NCBI GenBank assembly: GCA_904066235.2
Contig: CAJFCV020000003.1
Location: 2,542,001-2,606,000 of the forward strand
DNA: 64,000 nt
Reading direction: 5' to 3'
Origin: Bursaphelenchus xylophilus
Lineage: Eukaryota > Nematoda > Chromadorea > Rhabditida > Aphelenchoididae
Notes under the pieces: generated by a model
Told to the model about the DNA's origin: nothing
The model's database searches: none
The model's input: only the letters and a program-made list of their open reading frames with translations
Part shown: positions 24,310-36,400 of the stretch, piece after piece
Layout of the letters: every line of letters starts with the position of its first letter
Position numbering within the stretch: position 1 is the first letter of the stretch
Position numbers and translations under genes: made by a program

Positions 24310-25030
24310 GTTTAAAAGAAGATTAGAAACATTGTATTTTACAAAAAAAAGATTGGCAATACCGTATTTTAAAAATTGAAAAAAAATATTTGATTATATT
24401 TTTTTATAAAAATCGGTTTTTTTGGGGTTTTCAATTTAAAAAAATGTTTTAAAAACCACTTTTGTTTATTTTTTTCGTATATTAGCAATTTTTTAGAACA
24501 AAAAACAACTGAGATCCTGCCATGTCCGTATTTTACAATACTATAAAACAATCATTGAAAAAACAAAAAAAAATTAATCCCAAGAATAATAAACCCATTT
24601 TCCACGAAAAAATCAAGGTTTTTGCTTTGAATAGATTTTTTTGATTGGAAAAAACATTGAATTTTACAACAGAAAAAAAATTCATTCGTATTTTACAAGT
24701 GCAATAAAAAGCAAATTTTTGTTTTGATTTTTATTTTACAAAAAAGCTTATTCTACAAATTAAAAAATATCTGATTTAATCTTTCAAAAAAATTCTTAAA
24801 ATCATTATAAAAATCATTTTTATTAATTTTTTATTCATATTCTAGCTACTTTTTGAGTAAAAAATAATCGAAGTTATGGTTTTATGCCGTATTTTACAAT
24901 ATTCTGAAACGATCAAAAAGCAGAAAAAGTGTAATTCCAAAAATAAACCCCCATTTTCCACAAAAAAATCCAATTTTTTGTTTTGAAATATTCAAACAAC
25001 CCTCCCTCTCTCCTCTCTATTACGCCGAAA
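24310..25030. other. AT-rich stretch dense in CGTATTTTAC
   Basis: Five copies of CGTATTTTA(A/C) lie within about 550 bases (24,363, 24,525, 24,686, 24,887 and just upstream at 24,043). No gene is seen. Confidence 0.5.
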
Positions 25031-27290
25031 GCAGATTAACGACCATAACAAGACAACTGTTGCAGATCATTAATCTGCCCATTTGGAGAGCGCAAGGAGA
25101 GGGACCGGGGAAGGTCAAGTGGGGAATTTCTCAAGTGCCCACAGAGGGCGCGTTCCAAATTTTTTGGGGTTGTGAAATACGAAATGGTATTCATTATTGA
25201 ATGGTAAAAATATAATAGTACAGTACACCGAATTGCAACAAGAAAGTTTTTTTTATTATACAAGACTTTGTTGAACGTAGCTCTTTATTCTGAAATGTCA
25301 TTGACCTTTGTGACGTCTCCAATTATCCGTTATAGAAAGGTTTGTTGCAAGAGAGTTCATGGCAGAGGAACAACATTAATTTTCGTTCAAATTTAGCCCA
25401 TATTTCTTGTACTTCCCAAAAGTTAAAACCAAAAAAAGTCTAGTTTTTTGAGCATGTGGCTCCACAAGCCTTCAGAAAGGTTCTCCGTACTACTTCTTTA
25501 CAAGGGTCCTACAACAAAATCTGGCTTTAACCAACAAGTTCAAATGCCTCAAAAGGCAATCTTAGCAAAAGAAAAGCCCAGATATATGTAGTATATTTGT
25601 ATGTTATTCCAAACTAAACAACCCTACACCTCTTATTAGGAAGCCTACTATAACGAATGAAAACAATTTCCTTCTCTTATACGGAGGTTATCTATACCAT
25701 ACTCCAAAAAACTTTATCCAAATCTGCCTCAAATGTCATCAAAATCTACCCCCGTTTAAACGCCCTTTTCTCCTTTACTCCCATTAAACTAATCTAATAA
25801 TAACCTGCCAAGAAATGCGCGAACTCCCCGGGTATCCCACCCCAAATTCTCTCGTCCTCCTCCGAATTTCCCCGATCGCATTCTTAATCACATGTGACAA
25901 TGGAATATGCAAATATCGCGGGGGAATAAGAGGATCAAGTGTAAGGTGAACGAGTCCCAAAAACGGATTAATTGGCAGCGTGACCAAGGTCAAACTCGAG
26001 AGATTTATTATATTTGTTATTGCGAGGTTATGAGTTCGAGGGTGTAAACAATAAACAAGGTTTGGGGAGTAATTGCGGGAGGTTTCGAAATTGAAAAAAT
26101 GGGTATTACGGAACCTTTGAACAAGGAATCAAAACAGCCCAAAAAAGTACAAAAAGTAGTAATATTTATTATGGAAAGGGAGTTGTAGTATGAAGGTTAA
26201 TTTTTGCCCAAAATTGACTTCAGAAACCCTTGAATTTACTCGCTATAGACTGGTTTTGTAATATGGGAGCCCGTTGTGCCACTGTAATTAGTTTTTGAGG
26301 CAAGAAAAGCACCCAATTTGCTACTGTTTTTGGAAAATAAAATTTAGGTGAAACTGGAAATGGTTCTATTTCGTCATAAAACAAAAGCTGCCTATAGCAA
26401 ACAATTGCTGATATCCCAAGAGCCATTCTTATGCCAAATATACATTTGTAAATTATACCTGTTCTATGACAATCACAATTTTTAAGATGAATTTTGAAGG
26501 CTTTACTGTATGCTATGTTCTTGGCATAAAAAATCTAAATTTTCTACGAAAAAATGAAAGTTTAATCAGAAAATCAGTATATGGATGTCAAGAAACCGCA
26601 AAGCACAAGCCAAAAAAATACCTAGCCTCTGTATAACGCACCCTTTATGTAACGACAAAAACAATTTCAGAGCCCTCAACGCCAATTCTGTGTAGAAAAA
26701 ACACCCCTTTAGAACAAAACCTCACTACAACAAAGAATTTTTTGGGCTACTAGCCGTTGTATAAAATTTTTTGGGCTGCTAGCCGTTGTAAACAAGTTTT
26801 TGCTCTTTATTACAAAAATAAATAATATTTTCCTCCAATATCAAACCGTTGTACAATTCCCAACGTCCCATTCCATATGACCCAACCCAAGAGTGTGTCA
26901 TAACCGCCCGGAAAAGCGGACAATAACCTCTTGTCAACCCACTCTTACTGGGTAAATATTCCATCGAACCGAATGCAAATACCCGGTTACAATAGATTTG
27001 GTGTTATGAAACCAAAATATTCAAGATGAATAAACATAAGAGCTAAGAAAACCGTATTTTACAAAAAATGATCATTTTTAGCGAGCTCGAAAGAGCTTTT
27101 TTAGTGCAAAATACCTTCACCCAACCGCGAAAAAACAAAAAAAACTGTTTGTCATAGGAAGGTTTCGTTGTACAAAGGTTAATTTTTCATCCTAAATTGA
27201 CTCTTGCAACCGCTGAGATTGTTCAAGAAAGGTTTTGTTGTAGGATAGTCTATTATGAAGAAATTTTACTGTATTTGTCCTGTCGTATTT
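25031..27290. other. Unassigned stretch
   Basis: Two GC-richer patches (25,040-25,160 and 25,790-26,010) carry open minus-strand frames of about 50-70 codons without clear splice logic. Around 26,620-26,790 pieces of a CAACAAAACCTC(T/A)CTATAACGA repeat occur. No gene can be supported. Confidence 0.35.
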
Positions 27291-27298
27291 TAAAATTA

Positions 27299-28392
27299 CA
27301 GGGTGTTTCAAGAAATTTGGCAGAAACTAGTTGCGAATATTTTTGAGCTCTTGCTAGTTATCGCAGAAATTCTTTTTGTTTCTAAAACTTGACAGCGGGC
27401 GGTTTTGTACCGAACAAAAAAAAAATTTTTTCGTCGGCGGAGAGGCCAGTTCTCGGCGGAGGCATTTGGGGCTTTTTTTAAAAATCACACCTTATTACAT
27501 CGTGGAAACTCTGTTACAGTGGCCAAAATCATGTTTACGTTAAACCTCCGTGGATTTTGCGGTATGCTTTTTTTGTTTTCGATTTTCGCTCATCCGCGGA
27601 GGCACGGCGGAGACTCAGGTTTCGGCGGACGTCGTTTTGAGCCTTTGGATCATTCAATTCAGGTTGGAAAAAAGTGTGGGGTGATTTTTTGTTGTCACCC
27701 GATGCACAGATGCAAAAATTTCGCACTTTTTTTCCCCGGCGGAGGATTCGGCGGAGGCTTTACCAAAGGGTCAGAACAGTCTTAGGAGTCCGGGAAAAAA
27801 CTCAGCTACAAGAATCCATCACAGCAACACCATTTTTCTTATTTTTTGATCCGGCGGACACATCGGCGGAGGTTTCGGCGGAGGCTTTATCAAAAGAGTC
27901 AAAATTTTGTTTTGACCCTTTGAGAAAGCCTCCGCCGAATCCTCCGCCGGGGGAAAAAAGTACAAAATTTTTGCCCTCTGTGCATCGGATGACAACAAAA
28001 AATCGCCCCAACCTTTTTTCCAACATGGATTTGCAAAAACCGAGGGCCCAAAACGACGTCCGCCGAAACCTGAGTCTCCGCCGTGCCTCCGCGGATGAGC
28101 GAAAATCGAAAACAAAAAAAAGCATACCGCAAAATCCACGGAGGTTTAACGTAAACATGATTTTGGCCACTGTAACAGAGTTTCCACGATGTAATAAGGT
28201 GTGATTTTTAAAAAAGGCCCCAAATGCCTCCGCCGGGAACTGGCCTCTCCGCCGACGAAAAAAATTTTTTTTTTTGTTCAGTACAAAACCGCCCGCTGTC
28301 AAGTTTCAGAAACAAAAAGAATTTCTGCGATAACTAGCAAGAGCTCAAAAATATTCGCAACTAGTTTCTGCCAAATTTCTTGAAACACCCTG
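27299..28392. mobile_element. Foldback DNA element, TACAGGGTGTTTCAAG ends
   Basis: Two arms of nearly 500 bases (27,299-27,790 and about 27,900-28,392) are inverted copies beginning CAGGGTGTTTCAAGAAATTT, flanked by TA. The arms are rich in CGGCGGAG words, which keep several frames open (arginine/glycine-rich translations); this is a composition effect and not a gene. A single-arm relative lies at 50,615-50,970. Confidence 0.9.
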
Positions 28393-28602
28393 TATAACTT
28401 CGAAATTTTCAAAAAATTGTTTTCCTGGCTAAGACCTGCATAAAATAATATGTCTCCTTTTTAGGCAATCCTATAAAATTTTTATGAAAATTTGAACACC
28501 AATTTTTTAATTTTTTCTGTAAAATATAGCTCATAGGCCTATAAATTTATACTGAAAATAATTTTTCAGCTGCTTTGCGATGAGTAAACAGGTATTTTAT
28601 TT

Positions 28603-28914
28603 ACAGGGAAAGTACTCCAAGTGCGACGCTCAGATTTTCTTTAAATTTTGCGTACGCGTCGGGAATAGAATAATCATCAATTCCTGAAAGTTTTAGCTCG
28701 CGCTTTGCGGGCGCCGCCGAGATATCGAACGATTTATGCCGCCGAGAGAGCACGCTAAACGTGGAGATCGGTCAGAGAGAAAAGCGCTTTTTGACCATAA
28801 CTTGTTTCTGTAAAGCGCGAGCTAGGATTCTCGCATATACCTTAGATAAAATTATTCTAAATTTGTGCCAAGTTTCATCAAAATCTGAGCGTCGCACTTG
28901 GAGTACTTCCCCTG
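28603..28914. mobile_element. GTGCGACGCTCAGA foldback element, internally deleted
   Basis: Ends CAGGGAAAGTACTCCAAG and CTTGGAGTACTTCCCCTG. The interior is in the opposite orientation to the 21.1-kb copy and lacks about 140 bases after CTTTTTGACCATAAC. Confidence 0.88.
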
Positions 28915-29054
28915 TAAGTTTTTTTTGTCAGCTATGGCTCCTAAAATGTCAATTTTTTGGGGCTCCTTTAAGTGATTTAAACAAAAAAATCATAAGTAAA
29001 ACAAATTATAATACAACGTATTTTACTTCCCACCTCACAAAAAATCTCAAAAAT

Positions 29055-29400
29055 TTATAAAACTCCCAAAAAAAACTTCCCAAAAAATCGACCAAATCCG
29101 TAAACCCGCTGAATGAACCCTCCATAAATTAATTCCTGGCCCAGAGAAGCGAGTGCGAAAATCAGGGCCAGATGGTTTTCCTTTTCCGAGTGCAGGTGCG
29201 TGACCTCTCCGGACAAGGACGCATCCCTCGCCCGCTCTCTCCCCTTTTCTGCTCCCTTTTTCGAACGCCGCGGAAAACGCTTGACCGCGAATGGCAACCA
29301 AGTAAGGGAGAAGAAAAACAATAATGACCCGATCACGAACGGGGAAGTGCAATATGAGCGGCTGAAGAGCGTTGTAGAGAGTACTTATTAGGGAGATAAT
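29055..29400 (-). other. Coding-like block, possible terminal exon
   Basis: A GC-richer minus-strand block has a frame open to a stop at 29,055. It ends with a hydrophobic segment (HLALIFALASLGQELIYGG) and QRVYGFGRFFG. There is weak resemblance to MAPEG-family membrane enzymes (a His-Leu...Glu-Asn element before a membrane helix, then an Arg-Tyr pair). A second frame is also open. I would not assign a function. Confidence 0.25.
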
Positions 29401-29575
29401 CGTGTATTTGGATAAAAAAATGTTTTGTGGAGAAGTGGGGAAAGTGAAGTGATCAGAAATTTGAATAGAAATTGGGACAAATTTAGAGCAAATTTTCAAC
29501 ATGATGACAATTCGAATTAGGACTCTGTGAGGCCATTACGGCATTGGAACACGATTCATTACATTTATACATTAA

Positions 29576-29740
29576 ACAGGGTTTTCCAAGAAACGTGAAG
29601 GAAAGTCGGAGGCTACAGCTTTCGGCGGGACGGCGCAGAGACTTCATTTTTTTGAATATGTTTTTTTTCAGCGGCATGGTTTTTGTCTATGAAATAACAA
29701 GGTTTTTAAAGTGCAAACTGAAGCCGATAAGACGTCTTGA
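29576..29740. mobile_element. Single-arm copy of the TACAGGGTCTTTCAAG foldback
   Basis: It begins ACAGGGTTTTCCAAGAAACG and follows the left arm of the 19.7-kb element through GGAGGCTACAGCTTTCGGCG and AATAACAAGGTTTTTAA, then stops. Confidence 0.75.
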
Positions 29741-29909
29741 AGTAAGAGACGTGACGGAGAATGTTTTCCTATCAAATTTGGCTGAAATGTTGGGGCACAG
29801 CTCGAAAAACAACCCTAGAAAAAGTTGCACATCAAGGCGAACTTTCAATTCTCCAAACTATAAACTCTGTCAGAATTTTATAAATACCATGTACATACAT
29901 ATATCATTT

Positions 29910-30200
29910 TGTCGGGAAAAAACAGTGAGTAATATCAACGCGATCGGCGTAGTGACATAGCGTTCGAAAAAGGAGGCAACATAGCGCTCACTATTTCCGC
30001 GACAGACTGATATAGTTTTTTCGCTAATTTGTCACCACATTGTTATAGCCCTGTCGGGAAAATAATGAGCACATTCTCGTTGCGATATCGCCTCAATAAA
30101 GAGAAAAGAAATTGGATCTTGCTGCGACACAATTCGTTCTCTCAACCGCGGCGCGATTTTCGATGCGACAAGGTGCTCATTATTTTCCCGACAGACTGAA
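29910..30200. mobile_element. Two CTGTCGGGAAAATAATG miniature elements
   Basis: Copy one runs 29,910-30,010 and is short with a deleted core. Copy two runs 30,051-30,200 with both ends (CTGTCGGGAAAATAATGAGC and TTATTTTCCCGACAGACTGA) and a full core. Confidence 0.88.
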
Positions 30201-31059
30201 ATGTCCTTTGTAACTTCCAAACTCTTCCAGAAATAAAATAAAATTCTCACGTCTACAGTTCAAAGAGCAAGGGAACCCCTGGTTTCCTTGACTTCCCCAG
30301 CCGGTGTTATCAGTACGCCCTGAGGCTATTTTTTACTTTTTTGGGATTAAAAGCACAGACATTCAGACTGATAAAACCGGAGAACAAATTTCGTTGACTT
30401 TTGGGAAAGTCAACGAAATTTGAGGGGTTTTGAAATTTATGGCAAGACTATAGGTTGTTGTGGTTGTAAAACACAAGGTCCAAAATTAGCAACTAAATGC
30501 CGATAAAGAGAATACGGTAAGCAATGTTCCGGTTTATGCACAAACAAAACATGGGTTTTTTGAAAACACATTTCATCAACCTACAGCTTTATGTAGGTTC
30601 CTGATAATATCTGTTTATTCAAATTTCCCTTCTCCGTTCTCGTTCTTTTACTAACGATAATATTTATTATACAGGGTGTACCAATTTTGTGGCCCGACTT
30701 GAATTAGTTATAACTTCTTTAATTTTGGGCCAAATGTTAAAGTTCTTTCTTTTCCTGAATCCTCAGACATTCCCATTTTGTTTAATACCAAATGTGTATG
30801 TGGCAGGAGTACGGAAACCTCGCCATCTTCGCCGTGAAGAACAAAAGAGCTCAAAAAATGCCGAAAATCAGTCGTATCTTGTGAATGGTGGAAGATTGTT
30901 GTGGCAAACCTAGACCATAACAAAGTTCATAAGGTTTTTTTTGTGTATAGAATAGTGTGGAATCAAAAACCCTAAAGAAAATTCACTCCTGCGGGGCGAA
31001 ACCCAGAGGGCACAGATATATAAAAACTTTGTTTAGGGCCCACAATTTTAACAACAGGC

Positions 31060-31330
31060 AGCCGCAGCGACATTTGTGGCCAGCACCGCATTTGCGGGCA
31101 GCCTGGGACATTTGCGGGCATGGTCGACATTTGCGGGCATCGACACTTGCGGGCAGCCGACATCTGCGGACAACCGGCACTTTAGGGTAGCAAGGTTGAG
31201 GTGGAAAAATTAATGCGATATTTTGGAAATTTTCCGACATTTGCGGCCAGCCGACATTAGATTTTTGTGTTGGAACTTTTGTACCGGTTGCCCGCAAATG
31301 TCGGAACGACCGACCTTCGAGGATTTTCTC
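31060..31330. repeat. Degenerate CGACATTTGCGGGCA tandem repeat
   Basis: Variants of GACATTTGCGGGCAG recur about ten times with spacings of 11-20 bases, in both exact and decayed forms, in otherwise AT-rich DNA. Open frames here are by-products of the repeat. Confidence 0.7.
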
Positions 31331-31384
31331 ACGAGGAACAATATGCATTTATTCAAATTTGATTGTACTTTCCTACGTGGGGCT

Positions 31385-31470
31385 TCCCTATAAAAGGCCT
31401 CCTTTCCACTGAATAAATCACTTGAATCGTGAGCTCTCGTCTTGTCTCGTTACTGGGCTGTCAGGCTTTT
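31385..31470 (+). promoter_or_regulatory. TATA box followed by AATAAA, possible solo LTR
   Basis: TATAAAAGGCC near 31,391 is followed within 25 bases by GAATAAATCACTTG and then GAGCTCTCGTCTTGTCTCG. A TATA box and polyadenylation signal this close together suggest the promoter part of an LTR. No second LTR or PBS is seen nearby. Confidence 0.3.
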
Positions 31471-32499
31471 CGACAGCTCGTTTTGAAGAAAAATTCACTT
31501 TTTTATGGAAGTATTACCTTGTCTCAAATATTATTATACTATATCATAGAAAAAATTATTCAAAAATTTTGCAAAGTTTTACCAAAACCTGAGCGACATG
31601 ACTTGGAGCTCTTCCTCTGTAATTTTATAGTTTGCCATTTTGCATGACCTACCTTCAGCGTATTTTACAATGTTCAGAAACTAAAAACCTGCATTGCAAA
31701 AAAAATTCTTGTATCCATCTGAAGAGTCAATTTACAACCAGGAAAAATTGTTTCCCAGAAATTCTACTCTTGAATAACACAAAAATCTTTAATACAATCA
31801 AAATAACTAGCTAAAAAGCCGTGTTGACGCAACCCCATTCTCCCCAAAAGTCGTTTCTCTAAATCTCCCCTTAAATCCAATCGGAGCGCCCGGATTAACC
31901 GCTGTTCAAATACCCTCCATTCACAACCAAAGTAGCACAAGTAAATCATCGGCTTTATATACGACTTTGTGGATGTTGTTTTAGACCACCTGCGTTCTTA
32001 TCGCCGAAAAGGTTGTAAATTTGGGCAGAAAGTTATGAAAATATTTACACAAAAGTTGTAAATTCTAGCGCGAGATAAGCGAATGGAACGATGATAGGGT
32101 TTTTTGGAACGATGCTGAGATTGCAGCGTCGAGGAGTCTGTTGTAAAAGTGAATGTTAAAAGTGGAGTTGTGGTACTGCATAGTGTGTAACACTCAAAAA
32201 TTGGAAGTGAATGGAACTTGGAATTCCCTTGAAAAATCATTGAAAAACCGCTGTAATCCATACGCTGTTCTCTAGAGAGAACTGCTATCCAAAACAACCA
32301 CCGTAAAACAGAAAAATACCAGTCATCCGACTTTTTCTTCCTGGAGAGCGGTCGGGTTTTCCTGTCCACCCATGCCGTTGCGGGCACAAAGGGCTTCGCC
32401 TGGGACAGTAGCTGTTCATCGTAAAGGATTTCAATTTCCTACTGTCAACGTTAGGTCAACCCAAAACGAGGGAAAATTGGAGCAATTCAAGAAATCAGT

Positions 32500-32697
32500 G
32501 GAAATGAAAGTGATCAGCATGAATTGGACATCCCCCTATACACGACCGTTTGGCCGTTTCAAGATGAGATGGCTCGACGATGCTGGCAAGAATCATGGCC
32601 TCCGATGGAGCGATCTTACCCTGACCGGACAATGGAAACCATTATGATTCACTCCATGATTTTTTGCATGTGATTAGTGTAAATAAACTGAAACTGA
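32500..32697 (+). mobile_element. 3' end fragment of an RTE retrotransposon
   Basis: The plus strand encodes YTRPFGRFKMRWLDDAG and LTGQWKPL, matching the last residues of the RTE copy at 1.3-2.8 kb. The same short 3' untranslated region follows (GATTCACTCCATG, then GATTAGTG), with the tail AAACTGAAACTGAAAC. The fragment lacks the RT core. Confidence 0.85.
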
Positions 32698-32999
32698 AAC
32701 CAGTCTGCAAGGACAATAATGAGCACAATGTCTCTTCGCCGATCGCATCGCTGAAGCGGAAAACCATTAGACTTTTCCGGATAAAACTCATCGTCAACTG
32801 TGATCTGTAGATCGTATTTTTGAGGACAAACTTGTATATATTTGGAAGCTTGGTTGACTCTTATTGGATTGTTCCGTTAGAGTATCTTTGAAAGGTTTTG
32901 AGCGTCTGTGAACTTATATCAGGACAACTCACAGACCAATCACCAAATTACATTGATTCAGACAAAAATTTTTATTACTGGTCCGCTCATAAAGTCTCT

Positions 33000-33115
33000 G
33001 GAGTGATCTTTGGCGTTTGCACTGTGCGAAAAAGGTCAGGATGCAAGCGACAGCCCAAAAAAGCCATTTACACGGTGCAAAAAGGCCTATTACACGGTGC
33101 AAAGTAAACTTTTGT
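33000..33115. repeat. Dispersed repeat with TGCACTGTGC word
   Basis: GTTTGCACTGTGCGAAAAAG, a run of AAGCGACAGCC, and CACGGTGCAAAAAG reappear in the same order at 63,060-63,170. Confidence 0.7.
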
Positions 33116-33168
33116 TTTTTCTCAAAAATCGTGTCACCAATTCCAATTTTTTCGGACAGACTATCAAC

Positions 33169-33309
33169 CTGTCGGGAAAATTGTGAGCGCTATGTCGCTG
33201 CGCCGATCATGTCGCTGAATTTAAAAAAATGATTTTGTTGTGATAAAATTTATTAAATTCATAATGCGATTTTCGATGCGGCAAAGTGCTCATTATTTTC
33301 CCGAAAAAC
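33169..33309. mobile_element. CTGTCGGGAAAATAATG miniature element
   Basis: Starts CTGTCGGGAAAATTGTGAGC and ends GTGCTCATTATTTTCCCG; core of the GAGC subtype. It lies just beyond the 3' end of the class C GPCR gene. Confidence 0.85.
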
Positions 33310-33472
33310 TTTCGGCAAAGATCGTTAAATTTCGCTGTAAAAACTTCAAAGTCTATATGCCCCAAGAAATTTTAAGATTGCTGCTTTCGAACACAATGTT
33401 TTATCGTTTATATTAATAGAATTACTACAATATTTCTTCGTATTTTACAACAAATCTGATGGCTTTTGTATT

Positions 33473-36400
33473 TTACGTCGTCGCTGAATTGATCTTCATT
33501 GTTGAGCTTTTCGGCAGAGTTTTTGGCTGTTGCATTGTCGCGTAATTCCTTCCCAACGTTCGGTACTCTTGTTCCTGTTCGATGAATTGAGTCTGGAAAT
33601 TGAAATACGGTATAAAAGATCTTTGATTTTGATAAAGACTGGGCAAAAAAATTTTTTCTTGGCACTTGGTTTTCTAACAGTAAGCAGTAAAAGCAGGGGT
33701 GGTCAGTGGGCCGGCCGTGCTCAAAAATGGAAATTTGACAAGCCGGCCCGGCCCGTCTAAATTACAATGCCAAATCGTTGGCATTCGTTGTTTTCGCGCC
33801 GGGAAAATTAATTGGTGTAGCTAGATCAACGCCTTCTTTGCCTAAGTTTAGATCCCAAGCTTGGGCGCAGTTCGCAGAGCTCTCTATCAACGGGCCTGCA
33901 CGGGCGGGGCCGGGCCGATAATTAGACGAGCCGGGCCGCGGGCCGAAAATCGGAAAAATAGGGTCCGCTGACCACCCTGAGTAAAAGGGCCGATTCAAAT
34001 GTAGATCAAAAAGTTACCTTTCTCCGCAGAGTTCCTCTTCGATTATCATCCATTAAAGTGCTACTCATCGTCGCCGTTGACAATTCCACGACCGGGTAGG
34101 AAGGCGAGAAACAGTAGGAAGAGATCAATGTTGACAAAGAGAAGGTTAAGAGTACTGAAAATAAAACATATTTTTTAAAGTAACTTTGAAAAATATCTTT
34201 TAAAAGCTGGTTTTATAGCTTGTGCTTTGCAGGGAAAGCCGTGCTATCCCCGAAGCCAAGAGAGTGCATGCAGTATGGAGAGGCATCAGAGAAAAGAACG
34301 CTTTTCAACTTTATCTTCGCCAAGATCGCGAAAAATCAAAGTTTTGTAGAAAAATATCGTCTCAAAATTTTGCAATTTTTTACTCACAAATTCCAATGGC
34401 CAAATCCCTGAACTGGAAGTTCAATTCCGGCGCAAAATACCAAATCGCGGCGTTAATCGACCACACATTCAGCGACAAAACAACAGCGTGGAAATCCTTG
34501 GTCGAGCAACGGAAAATGGCGCCGGCCACGGTGATCACTGTCAAAATCCCGACAAATGCGCAGGAACGGAGCATAACGTATTCACTCTAAAAAAATGTGC
34601 GAAAATAAAATTTATTTTTTAACAATAAAAACATTTTTTTGAGAATTGAAATATGCAAAAAAAATGAAATTTTTAAAATACGCAACTTCAATGTTTCTGA
34701 AATATATAATTTCTTTCGAAAAATTTTTTTAAAACCACAAAAAATACAAAAAAACATTTTTTTTTATTTTTTAAATTTCATAAATTCCTACCATTTCCCC
34801 TCCCAAACATCTCCACGTGAATTGAGCTTCATATTGAGCAAAAGACAGTGCTCTAATGTCATCAAATGCAGCCCATTGCGCAATCAAAAGGCATTGGGAA
34901 ATGATCAGCATCACGGCTGACCAAAATTGAGTCCCCGCAGAGAATCCTCGATTGTTCCCCACAATGTTTCCCTTGATGGAAACGGTGTGGTAATTGAAAC
35001 TTCCAATGACCTGAAAAATTTTTTAAAAGGATGTATGTTTATTAATTTATTGGTAAAATACGTTCGTCCAAAATTTTTGTTATTGCTCTTTTTTTAAACT
35101 TCAAGAATAAAAGCCCAATTTAGAAAGGCTTAAAAAACAAAAAATCTCGGCGCAAAAAACGCATAGTGAAATTTCTACAAACTTTATGTTCTGCAAAATC
35201 GTCGTTATATTTTCGCACAGTAATTTTTTTCGCAAGCAGCAGCTGAAAAATTGGTACAGTGGAGGAACCTGATCCAGTGGCAAAAAACGTACCATTTTGT
35301 ATCCGGGAAGTATCAGAAATGTGGCAAAATGCTTCCTTCTCCAAGTGAAAAACACTTCGTTTTAAAGGTTGCGCCTTTCCACTCACGAAAAGAGCGTTTC
35401 CCCTCACGAGAAAGAGCTTTTGAAATCGGAGTTTTTTCACGTGGAGAGGGAAGCATTTTGCCACCTTTTCGATACCTCCCGGATGCAAAATGGTACGTTT
35501 TTTGCCAATGGATCAGTTTCCTCCACTGTAAGCGACTGCACCCTTTTTTCGACGAGGCGAAGCATTTTGCTGCGCCGACCCCCCGTTATTTAAAAAAAAC
35601 CCATCTTACTCTAACTGTGATTGGCGCCACCACACTGATCAAACACACCGAATAAAGCCCCAATCTCAACGCACAAATCGGCTCCGATGGCTGAGTGATA
35701 AATAAAATCGAAGCCATTGAAGTCAAAGCGCAGCCAACGAACGATAAACTCGAGCAGATCCAAAACGGATCCGAATGCGAGGAAACCATTTTTTGATATG
35801 TGCACATCAAGCAGATAAACATCAAAACAACCGCAACGCATGAGAACACAAGAGTGTTGGTGTTGAAGATTGAGTCCATGAACTTGGGGAGCACCTTGGC
35901 GGTGCGACGAATCGCGCTGCTGCCCCAGCAGGAGGACCTGAAAGTTCAACTTTTTGGGGGGATTGAGGGTTTTGAGAAAGGGAGATTTTTTGGATGAAGA
36001 AGCGATTTTTTACGCGTGCCGGTCAACAGAAAATTGATGGAATACGCGACGTAGAGCAGGCAAAGGCCTAGAAAAGGGTTGTATGAGGTGTCTACAACGC
36101 CTGGAAAAAGCCGTTGGATGCTCGGCAGGAGACTTGGCAATGTCTTACAAAATGACTACGGTTACTATTCCTTTTTTGATTTCCCAAAGGTTTCCTGGCT
36201 CATTTCGACTCTTGTCCCACTTTGTATCGATTGAAATCATGTCACATAAGAATTTTTCGTGGGGTTTTCCGACCGAAAAAATACTTTTCTCATGGTTATG
36301 TCTTCTTTTGTCAATTTTGACACTTCGTTTTATACGAAACTCAAAAGCCGGAGACATTTTTCTTCTATTATATTTCGGGTTGCCATGCGCAGTGACATTT

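Noticed and set aside
27405..28302. Long overlapping frames rich in arginine and glycine
   Set aside because: They lie on the two inverted arms of one foldback element and arise from CGGCGGAG repeats; the same peptide appears on both strands.
30983..31348. 121-codon minus-strand frame with many CRKC-like repeats
   Set aside because: It is the translation of a degenerate GC-rich tandem repeat.
33694..33979. GGCCCG-rich stretch as a CpG island or promoter
   Set aside because: It has inverted ends and an 8-base target duplication, so it is a miniature hAT element.
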